Of a stretch of DNA of 64,000 bases, positions 55,038-64,000 are shown piece by piece; the stretch's first letter is position 1; every line of letters begins with the position of its first letter. The stretch is from contig CAVNZM010000013.1 of assembly GCA_963693365.1 (NCBI GenBank), forward strand, positions 8,804,001-8,868,000, written 5' to 3'. The notes under the pieces are model-generated. The model made no database searches. It saw only the letters and a list, made by a program, of their open reading frames with translations, and was not told the origin of the DNA. The DNA comes from Amoebidium appalachense. Taxonomy: Eukaryota; Ichthyosporea. The position numbers and the translations under genes are program-made.

Positions 55038-55260
55038 GGGGGGGAGTGTTAGCTAACCCCATAGCAGAACATGCCCGTAACCCTAACACCCACACGGCTG
55101 TGTCTAATTGGCACAACACGCATTTCAAGCAGGAATCGTCGAATGCCCACATGTGTCCTGTGGAAATCCACTGGGAATACCGAGGACTTGCAAAACATTT
55201 TGGGCTGCAAAGAGTATAGCAGGCTTTCCCCGCCGGGGGAATAGGGGGGATAGGGGGGAT

Positions 55261-55293
<33 letters not shown>

Positions 55294-55295
<2 letters not shown>

Positions 55296-55560
55296 GAATG
55301 CGGAACACGGTACAAGGTATGCATACACGACGGACACATGCAAAGGCAAACATTCAAGTATGCAACATCAGCCATACGCACAGTATGCGTTATAAGCAGA
55401 GCCCATCCTCAGGGAGGGCCCTAGTCATCAATTGCGTCTGAGTTTCGACCCCTTAGCCCACGTATATACGACTCTCCAACTCAGACAGCAGCATCAACTG
55501 AACTTGGGAGGGTCAACCCGTCTTGATCAAAGACGAGCAGGGTTGCTTATGCAAGCAAGG
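55294..55560 (-). mobile_element. SINE-like dispersed repeat, subtype A, longest copy
   Basis: It runs from TTGAATGCGGAACACGGTAC after a G-run through GCGTCTGAGTTTCGACCCCT, CGTATATACGACTCTCCAAC and GGGTCAACCCGTCTTGATCA to GGTTGCTTATGCAAGCAAGG. This copy best defines the element, about 265 bp. Confidence 0.85.
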
Positions 55561-55729
55561 TGAGCAAAACGGTGAAGATGTGTATGCAAACTAATGCAGT
55601 GCAGCGAAAAATGCGTATGTGCTTACAGATGCACGACACAGAGCAACCATGCCCGGTTGCATGGAAGTAAAGCGGTCTCCGCACAGTGGTTTGTCCTGAA
55701 AGGACACCTCTGAAAGAAGACTGGGGGGG

Positions 55730-55850
55730 TTTGAATGCGGAACACGGTACAAGGTATGCATACACGACGGACACATGCAAAGGCAAACATTCAAGTATGC
55801 AACATCAGCCATACGCACAGTATGTGTCATAAGCAGAGCCCATCCTCATG
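55730..55850 (-). mobile_element. SINE-like dispersed repeat, subtype A, truncated
   Basis: It repeats the first ~120 bases of the copy at 55294 almost exactly (TTTGAATGCGGAACACGGTA to GAGCCCATCCTCA), then leaves the consensus at a short G-run. It lies 170 bases after the longer copy, same orientation. Confidence 0.82.
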
Positions 55851-55990
55851 GATGGGGGGGCGGGATTCTGCAACAACACTCTTTAAGCGACATTACGAAA
55901 ATGACATGCCAACATATGCCCGTTGACACGCCACGTGTGAACATGTACACACACACACACGCACACACACACACACACAGCAACACGCAC

Positions 55991-56409
55991 CCTGCGTCCA
56001 CGGCGGACGGTGCCTGCGACATCCCCCTTTGCAGCTGCAGGGGCAGCACCGACATTCTCCTTGTTGTCTCTGTCCGCCCTCTTGCTGCGTGTGCTGCGTG
56101 CCGGAGTGTCCCCCTGCACGTTTGCCCGGGTGCTGCGGCCGCTGCTCTTGGGTGCTACGGGGGTGCTCTCGGGCTCAGGGGTGCTGGACGTAGGGGGAGT
56201 GGCCATGTGGGCCTCAACGGGGGCGGGCTCGGTAGCCTCAGTGGGGGCGGGCTCGGTGATGTCTTTGTTGGTGTTGAGGTCTAGGGAGGCCATCTGCTGC
56301 TGAATCTCAGTCTGGGCAGACTGGGGAAGGGTTTCGAGGAGAAGAGGGGGGGGGGGGGGGTTGGGGGGAGGGGGGGGGTTCATTGATGTGCATGTGTGTG
56401 TGTGTTGGA

Positions 56410-56447
<38 letters not shown>

Positions 56448-56794
56448 TATGGGGAAACGAGGAGGGAAAGATGTGCTCCAAATGGTCCAAGCAGAAAGCA
56501 GAAGGGAAAGAGAGGAGCAGAAAGGGAATGGGAGAGGAGAGAGGCAAGGTTAGGACCTGTCGACCGCAATGCCATGCCCCCAACAGTCCAGGCAGGCACC
56601 AGGGGGGACAGGTTCTAGCCTTGTGGTGCTTCCTGCGCTCCAAGCCAGCCACAATCTTGCACCTGCACCTACATGTGCTGGCTGCAAGCATGTGCATACA
56701 CAAACACACACGGTGTGTGTGTGGCCGGCTCCAAGCACACCCACACCAATGTGCTGGCTACAAACATGCACACATGCGTGCGCGCACGCGCACG

Positions 56795-56826
<32 letters not shown>

Positions 56827-57937
56827 CTCATCCTGCGGCTTCTCCTCTGCAGGCTCCTTGAAGTTGAGCCTCCTGACAGGGGTGTACCCCGTCTCCTCCG
56901 CCCTGCAGCCCTCCTCTATCTCCCGCAGCTCAGCCACCCTCTTGCGCAGGGTGGCCAGACGCTTCTTGCCGGTGCTCTTTGCCCCCGACTTGGCCGCACT
57001 GGGGGGCACAGGCATCTTGAACGGTGTGCCTGCACTGGCTGCAGCCACGACTGCAGGCTGTGCAGGTGCCTGGGCCTCTGCCTCTGGCTGTTCCTGTGCC
57101 TTGGCCTGTGGCTCCTCCTGCAGAGATGCCTTTGTGAGGAAGGGGGCAGCCCTGACTGTGTGCCCTGCCCTGGCCCGGCCATGTGCAAACACCAAGGCCT
57201 CTAATGAAAGCACATCTGCACGGTGCAGCATGCTGCCTGCCTTCCCTACTGCCTGCCTCCCGCCTCATGCAGCCAGGGACACCGTAAAATCTCTAAGATC
57301 GTCGTTATATTCTTCCACTCACCCTCCTGCCCTCCCTTAAAAAGGTATTCTTGGTATATCCGTAACCTTTCCCAATCCCTTGCCCCCCCCCCCCCCCCCC
57401 CCCTCTCCAGCACATACCATGAGCACGGCAAAGGGCCGAGGCACATAGTCGATCTTCTCCCCCAGGCGGGCCTCAGCACGTGCAAGGGCTGCAGCAATGA
57501 TCTCCTGCGACCTCAGCGCAGCCTTGACCCTGTGCATGCCCGTTAGTGGTCCGTGCAGGCGCAACCACAGCACAGGGTTTGGCCCGAGGGACCAGCTGCA
57601 TGTGAGGGCAGCTAGGTATGCACCTGATGTCGGGGTCCACGCTGTCAGCAAACTCGATGGGCCGTGTGCTGCGCATGATGGCCAGCTTGTCCAGTATCTC
57701 CTCCTCGATCAGCAGCTGCCGGTACTCCTCCTCCTCCTCGCTGTCCAGCGGCTCATCGTCCGTCCAGTCACCCTCCTCCTCTGCTGGGGGGGGGAACGGG
57801 TGAGGGTGAGCACGGGCTTGGCCAAGAAACAACTACTGGTGCTAACACCTGGTAATGTGTGTCGGCAAGCTACGTAGGAAGAAAAAACGTGGCGACTGGA
57901 TGCTCCATGTCGTTTTTTTTTTTTTTGTTTTGTGTGT

Positions 57938-57989
<52 letters not shown>

Positions 57990-60900
57990 TGGACAAAGCT
58001 AAGGTCACTCCAAAAGCACCTACCCTGCAATCCTTAGAGCAGAAACTGTCGAGTAAGAATTGGTGTGGAAAACTTCCTGATAAACATGGTCAAATAATAA
58101 GATTGTCCATCACAAGACACAACATTGTGGCTGTCCCTTTCCCAGGCTCAGCCAGCCAGGGAGGGGCAAATAGATGTGAAAGGATGGGGCACAACTTCTC
58201 ACAAAGCACACCAACACAAGTACACACACACACCACACCACAAGTGCTATAGTGTGTGAAAGATGTGCACGCGTTGTTGTAGCTTGTGGTGTGTGTGTGT
58301 GTGCGCGCTTGTTGGGTAGGTGGGGGGGGGGGGGGGGGGGGAGGGGGGGGGCTGAATGGGGACGAGAGTGGGAGACTCGACGCGAACAGGCTAGAGGTAA
58401 GAGCACTGAGCTATTGAACGTTCAAATAACAGAGCACGGAAGGGGGCAAAACGATACAGCACTTTTGGTGGCCCCGTGCGCACACCTGGCAATTGAGTGA
58501 AGCAGAGAGCTACAGCCACCCATTCTGAACAACGTATGGTGCTTCAACTAGCAGCACACATAAAAGATTTGAAATCAGGCCCTTGCTTGGACTTTACGTT
58601 CAACCTACACACACCAGGTCCTATCACCTCCCTCCTTCAAGGCTACCCCACACAGACCCACCCACCTTCAACGGCAGGCTCCCGCCACTCCTGTGTTTCT
58701 TCCACAACCATGGTGGCCTCCTGTTGGTCCTGCTGTGTAGACTGGTTTGCTCCCATTTTCTGTGTGGACTTTATATTTATCGGAGTCAGAAAACCAGCCT
58801 ATGATGCATGCACGTGCCCTAGGTTGAAAAGGAATATAACAAAAGGCTATAAGTATAACGTTCTGAGAAGTCACGGTGCCTGTTAAAACGTAGAACCTGG
58901 AATGCCCATCCTGAAGCGAGATTAGATTCAAAGAGCTAACCTCAGGATCACTTGAGTTCCACACTCGACATTAACGTAAAAGAAAAACGCTATAAGACAG
59001 GAAAAGGCCCCCGGACAAGGCGTGACAGACAAGGAAGCGAAGAAACACAAAACTCTTACATCACAACCACTACAGCGGCCAATCCTTACTCTTACGCACA
59101 CTCAAGCACAAACTAGGGACGCACACACAAGCACATAATTTGCCAGCACGGCAGGAGATATACCTATAAATCACTTAGTTTCTCTTTCTGTTTTTTCTGT
59201 GCTATAGCAGTGTTTCTCTGTCTGACGGTTTGCTTGTGGCTGTCTGCCGCCCAAAGCAACGAGCGGTTGCTTGAAACGCACATCCAAAATGCCCGCCAGC
59301 ATTTTGATGCGTGATATTTACTAGATGTGATTAGTGAATCGTCTTAATATGAGTTTAGAGCACTTTTGGACATTTTCCATTGGTTGAGTTTGATTTACAA
59401 TTGCGCGATGTTACCGATTGTTCACTCACTGCGACTTGGCCGTGGATCCCCAGTGCTCAGTACACCCAAGTCGGCAGGGCCTCGAAAAAAACCCGGCATA
59501 ACTTTACTGTAGTTTGTAGGCCTTGACGTAAAAGGCCTTGCAGCGCGTGCCGTGTGGAGTCGGACGTCTCTGAACCAAAATTATACACTGGTTGCACGCA
59601 AAAGAGTAACTACAGGCCTCCAGGCAGTAGAGGCTAACTTATAGGCAGCTCATGGGGCAGGCAGCAGGGAACACAAATTTTGCTAGCAGCTATGTTACAA
59701 ACAGGACTGCATGCGTATAGCACGTAGCTCATGAGGGAATATCCCTACACAATAAACTTATAGCCTATGGCGGATGTTGAAGCGCTAAACAACATAAGCA
59801 GGCTGGTAAAAATATGAATTCTTCCCCACGGAAGAACGTGGAGCTGTGAATCTACATAGGCACTGCAACAGTCGGGGACATAAGACGGCTTCAAAGGGTC
59901 ACTTCCGGAAATCCCCTCCCTCCCCCCTTCCCCCTCCCACCCGCCCCTCCCCCCTCCCCCTCCGTTCTCTTCGATTTTCTCCTTCTCTCTTTTTTTCTTA
60001 ATTTCTTTTCCCCCTTCATTTGTACGTGTATGATAGAGAGGTGTACATGTTAGGACTAACAATAAAAAATCATGCAGACAGTGGACAGCAATTCCAGACA
60101 TGACACGACAACCAGAGGTTGCATGTGTATGCGCAGGCTGGCCATGATAGGCATGACACCGGATGCTTAGGGTTAGGGTTCCTAATATTAGTGTTCCTAG
60201 TGAATGGCGAGGAGAGATGGTACATAGCCGTTCAGTTGCTGTTCCTGTGGTGACTCTGTCTTTTTTCGTGTGTAGGAGATCTAGAGAATGTAAAGCTACA
60301 CTCTAACCTGTACCACACGTATGTACGTAGTCAACAGTGTCTTTGAGCATTTGTTAGTATATGTCACGTGTATGTATGTGTGTAGACGGGGGTTAATTAA
60401 ATCTTTGTGTAAGTGTACAACTGCTCCAGTGACCGGCAATATGTGTGCCCGGAAAGGTATGCCTTTCTGTTCTTAAATAGCCGGGTGTCACGTGATAAAA
60501 GCGTTTTATGTGGACATGTACTGTATGTAGTACCTCTGGAACGGTGCCACTTCAGTATACAATTTTATACGGTGCCTAGCACACGACAATGAAGGGGGAG
60601 ATGGCTACAGCAAAAACGTTGGGCGGGGTGCCGAGCCTATAGCACCGTAGCACAACATCAATGACGTGGTGCCGCATCTGACAAACCGCTGGGCCACATC
60701 TGCGCTATACAGAGCATGGTATGGCACACGCACGGGGCTTCAGTGCACGTGGTAAGAGCACGACGAAAACTCCTCTGGGTTAGTGAATACAGCAAACCTG
60801 CAAATGAAGTGCCCATTAATTCGTGGTGTCTATACCAGCAGCATGTTACATCGGTTTTGTGCTAGATTTGTCCTTTGTCCAGTGCTCAAGTTGGCCCATG

Positions 60901-61869
60901 GGCGTGGGTTGGTGTGTGTGTATGCGGTGGTGGTGTTGGTGAGGTCGGAGGGGTGGTGGCGGGCGGGGGGGGGGGGGGGGGGGGGGGGGGGGGAGGGAAA
61001 GGAGAACCATTAGTGCTGAGTTACTCACGCTTGAGTGTGCTGCCCTGCTCTGTGGTGTTTAATTGGGGCGGGGGGAGGGGGGGGGGGGGGGGGGGGGGGA
61101 CACCGGAAGGGGGACACCGGTACCATAAGCATATATGGGGCTACAGTTAAAGTCACGAACTATTTACTGTATTCTCTTCAAATAAAATACAGTTGAAGGT
61201 AGTCTGGCAGCCAGCACCAGACCTTATGTCACTTATAACGTCACCGGACCAGCAGTGCTCAAACTAAACATACAAGTGCCCACTGGTGTGGCTGGTGGGC
61301 CCGAAGTCTAACATTACAAGATCAAAGCAGCTAGTGGAATAACTTCGCGCATGCGCGTGTAGGCAGGAGCGTTAGACTCTGACCTGCAGGCGGGCCAGGC
61401 TGACCTCGAGGGCCTCTGTGTCAAGGCCTGTGTGTGGCAGGGGCACGACCAGGCTGGTGTTGGAGCTCGAGGCCCCACTTCTCAGGGGCAGGTTCTCCCT
61501 GCTGCCCTGCGGCCTAATTCTAATCTCGCCCATGTCCTCCTGGCCATCCTCATCACTGTCGGACGCACTGTCGTCGCCACTGTGTGAGTCCGACCTAGCG
61601 GCATAGCCAAACAGCCGTGTCTTGCTGCGCTGCTTTTCGTCCTGCCTCTTCTCCTCGCACAGGTCACAGTCGTTCTTCTCGCAGTAGTGCGAGTCACTCA
61701 GAGGCTGCTTGCGCCGCAGACTCGACCGGTTGGAACCTGTGCCCCCCCCACGTGCCAGAAGTACGGGCGAAACATTCTTGCCGCTGCCCACGCGCACGAC
61801 AGCAACTGCAGTGGTCTTGGACTTGAAGCTGTTCGACCGCTGCATGGTTAAGCTGTTCGACCGCTGCAT
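55991..61869 (-). CDS. Unrecognised, mostly disordered protein with KEN-box-like motif; 3' end not resolved
   Basis: Minus-strand exons 61869-61384, 58732-58666, 57780-57624, 57529-57418, 57117-56827 and 56320-55991 join with consistent phases (0, 1, 2, 0, 0, 0), giving 481 residues so far. The N-terminus repeats an eight-residue block (MQRSNSLT, MQRSNSFK), then a Ser/Arg-rich region, a cysteine cluster HYCEKNDCDLCEEK and an acidic stretch. Exon 3 is very acidic (EEGDWTDDEPLDSEEEEEY) and then helical; exon 4 is helical. Exon 5 holds GTPFKMPVPPSA, a basic coiled stretch and YTPVRRLNF. Exon 6 is Pro/Glu/Ala/Thr-rich and ends in a basic region with RDNKENVG. A KEN box and TP sites suggest a cell-cycle-controlled protein, but this is inference. 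Exons 2 and 3 each have a second acceptor three bases away. If the last donor is skipped, the frame stops at about 55883. Confidence 0.6.
58735..61382 (-). other. Long first intron (2.6 kb) of the unrecognised minus-strand gene
   Basis: No further exon is visible. Features seen: G-runs at 60965-60993 and 61078-61099, a pyrimidine-rich stretch at 59920-60010, and a TTAGGG pair at 60167-60180. Unlike most introns here it is largely ordinary-complexity sequence. Confidence 0.5.
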
Positions 61870-64000
61870 GGTTCAATGAGAACGTTGATTGGCAAGTTGC
61901 TTGCGTCGAGGTGTGGTAAGCCTTGAAATGCTTTTAGCTATGTCCGAAAAGGAGATGCCTGAGTCGCTTTTTATGGTGCTTTACGCTATTGCAATTGCCT
62001 AGAGTATTCCGAGCTCTGGGAGGGGTTAAAGCACACGAAGCGCGCTCACACAGAAAATAGGCAATACCTTCCCAGAGGAACAGGAGGCCATCAAAAATGT
62101 TGCTGGCATTTTTATATCGGCACTCTTATCGGGACTGGAAGCCTCGGCATGTTCCTGGACAAACATAGACATGACCAACAGCCAATCATAACCGTAATTT
62201 ACACCCTGCCGCCCTAGCTGCCGACGCGTAGGTTACACACTCTTGGAAGTCACTGTTAAGGGCAGCAATAGTCTTTAGAAGCGTTTATCCATCAGTGTGT
62301 GAGGATTGTTTTATTTTTAATGCTTTATTAGGCGACTTTGGCCGTTCTTGGTATTGGCTTCACATAGTATGCAGTGTTAGTGGTAGCTCTGTCGACGAAT
62401 ATCGAGCTGCCTGGTATGTGGTGTTGAACTACGGCCTAGTCTGATTGGCCGGCGTGCGTATTCCATGTTGTTCTGGTAGTGACGTTAGTGATCACAGCAA
62501 CAACAACAAATATATTTACACAGACATGATCTTACTGGTAAAATGATAAATATGCTCAATCATTTTTTGTTTTTTTCAGGCGGATAGATCACCCTACATT
62601 GTGGAAGTTGTGGCTACACTCATGATAACGGTTAGTCTAGCCAATAAAAATGAACCCAGGAGGATAAAACTAGTCTCCCCGTATACCCCTACGGTATTCG
62701 GAACCCTAGAGCCAAGATTTCCGCATTTTGTACCAGCAAAACTTTAGTCAGCACTGCTAGACTTAAAACAGGCATATAAGGCCGAAACAAATTGCTAGAT
62801 TCAAACCAAAAACTTTCAAACCTTACGCTCATTCGACATTAGTAAGTAGTAATATTGACATGTTATTGGTAAGCGGCGCCTCGCGTTATTGGGAATGGCA
62901 ATTTCTTTTTTTCTCTTGACTGGGATTTTTTGATCAGTGGTCCAGTGGATATGAAGGCAACGTGCAGCCACATGTGCTACATGACCGGGCCAAAATAACC
63001 GACTTCGAAAGAGCCCGGCGATGAAATAAGAAATAAAACAACAAGTGACCAAAGGACACCAGCGGGCAAAGGTACAAGTGCACGTGTATGCGTGAAACTT
63101 CTTTTCAATAGGACTGGGTTTTATTCATCCATTATTCATAGTGGATCGTATACCTGTGACGCTTGCAAGTGCCACAGTTGTTTCCGGAACTCCCCAGTTA
63201 ACCTAATAGGATTGAACATCAATGTATATATATGAGTTTTGTCCTTCATAAATTGTTTTTGTTTGTTTCATCTCAGGTGCATGTGTTGGCTATAGTCACA
63301 TATGGGACAACTGGACAACCCACCATTTTGCCATGGATGGAAATTTCAAAGCATGCTAAACACAGTGACGTCAGCTGTTCAACCAGATCCGCAATATTGT
63401 GGAGACTGGTGCAAAATGCATGATCAGATCGATCGGCTGCCAGCTGAGCTGCCTCTAATAAACTAATAAACGATACCAATATTAGTACAACCGAAATTAC
63501 GCGAGGCATAAAATAACAAACAAACATTGTGCTCCAAAGTGAACTTAAGATAATGAGGTACTCTATACGTTTTTACTATTTTTATATATTAATTCTTGCT
63601 GTAGCTATAGGTCTTGTGATCAGATTGATTGATCCTGTTTTGCTATTGCATAGCGAGCTCAGGAAAAAAAATAATCTCGCTTGCTCACCTTTCTGCAGAA
63701 ATTTTATACAGGGATTGCAGTCAACTAAAAAGATTTGTTAAAAATGTCAGTTTTAATGCACCAACCAGAGTTGTCTGTTTATGATAAGACTTGAGTAACC
63801 CTTTCCGCAAAGTGGTTGCGGCCTCTTGCCGCCCCAAGTCACACAAGCTTGAGATCCCGTAGGTCAGGGTTCGAATCGAATCGCCTTGCGAAACCCTGAG
63901 CCGCGGCGCCGCTTCAAATACCCAAGAGCTATATTTCTTCTTCTTCAATCTCAACGTGGAAGTGAGTATAATATCAGCGGCATTTGTGTCTAAAATCTAT
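61870..64000. other. Right-hand flank; only weak coding signals
   Basis: TTGATTGGC at 61885-61893 (CCAAT type on the other strand) may belong to the promoter of the minus-strand gene. Weak plus-strand exon candidates are listed separately at 62330-63423. The rest is AT-rich with no supported gene. GGGTTCGAATC at about 63868-63878 looks like a pol III B box, but no tRNA fold is present. Confidence 0.5.
62330..63423 (+). CDS. Possible exons of an unidentified plus-strand gene (low confidence)
   Basis: Three segments have good splice signals. (a) About 62332-62414, after TTTATTAG and ending CTG|GTATGT, reads DFGRSWYWLHIVCSV and onward. (b) 62580-62630, after TTTTTTTCAG and ending ACG|GTTAGT. 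(c) 63277-63423, after TTTCATCTCAG and ending at TGA. Joining a to b gives a stop at 62623-62625. Joining b to c in phase 0 gives 65 residues with a hydrophobic stretch (VVATLMITVHVLAIVTYG) and a stop. The two readings are incompatible, no start exon was found, and I recognise no family. Confidence 0.2.

Larger units (their letters stand above)
53863..55990. other. Region downstream of MOB4 without a firmly supported gene
   Basis: AATAAATAAATAAATG near 54388-54402 is a candidate polyadenylation signal for MOB4. A (GT)n tract (54905-54979) is followed by G-runs. Two SINE-like copies occupy 55294-55560 and 55730-55850. The missing 3' end of the minus-strand gene at 55991-61869 should lie here; I could not identify its last exon with confidence. 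Confidence 0.55.

Noticed and set aside
55591-55700. Minus-strand reading EVSFQDKPLCGDRFTSMQPG as the missing last exon of the unknown gene
   Set aside because: It has a good acceptor (TTTCTTTCAG), but this frame does not match phase 0 of the preceding exon, and the in-phase frame stops after 28 codons. It also lies between two mobile-element copies.
58385-58440. Possible tRNA at GGTAAGAGCACTGAGC with GTTCAAAT
   Set aside because: A- and B-box-like words are too close together and no cloverleaf can be drawn.
63780-63890. tRNA-like signal (GGGTTCGAATC)
   Set aside because: The T-loop sequence is present but the flanking bases do not pair into a T-stem and no acceptor stem was found; at most a decayed tRNA-derived element.

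Overview
This window looks like the genome of an intron-rich eukaryote of the animal/amoebozoan side of the tree, most likely a unicellular holozoan such as an ichthyosporean. The lineage is an inference: the window combines a CARMIL actin regulator, a phocein-type MOB4, an augmin subunit HAUS4 and a RhoGAP. Genes are cut into many short GC-rich exons. The introns are packed with G/C homopolymers, (CA)n/(GT)n tracts, minisatellites and short mobile elements. No prokaryotic operon, tRNA, rRNA or CRISPR array was found.

Layout, left to right. 42-1830 (+): the last two exons of a P5B-type ATPase (ATP13A-like). 3479-13647 (+): a complete 15-exon, 476-residue RhoGAP with a C-terminal domain resembling a Ras-association/ubiquitin fold. 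14634-21887 (-): a complete 12-exon HAUS4 of 367 residues, convergent with the RhoGAP gene and with a CCAAT/E2F-like promoter. 22772-24887 (-): three exons that join into a 74-residue secretory-pathway membrane microprotein not previously known to me. 25485-26350: a 0.44-kb tandem duplication whose two copies are separated by telomere-like repeats. 26657-27025 (+): an intronless DsrE/DsrF-like gene of bacterial type. 28525-46204 (-): a 28-exon CARMIL (PH + LRR) gene of 893 residues whose introns hold a 95-bp tandem array, two terminal-inverted-repeat elements and several copies of a dispersed SINE-like repeat. 48289-53862 (+): a complete 7-exon MOB4. 55991-61869 (-): at least six exons of an unrecognised, largely disordered protein with a KEN-box-like motif. 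62330-63423 (+): weak candidate exons only.

Exon joins were worked out by hand by requiring GT-AG (twice GC-AG) boundaries, matching phase and family similarity. The five recognised multi-exon genes and the microprotein close in frame from the chosen start, or from the window edge, to stop. Functionally the genes are mostly cytoskeletal or cell-cycle related (RhoGAP, CARMIL, HAUS4, MOB4). They lie on both strands with separate promoters, so there is no reason to read the cluster as one pathway.

The most notable non-gene signals are the repeated use of (CA)n tracts as 3' splice sites and (GT)n tracts as 5' splice sites, a dispersed repeat that always abuts a poly-C/poly-G run, and several minisatellites, each private to one intron.
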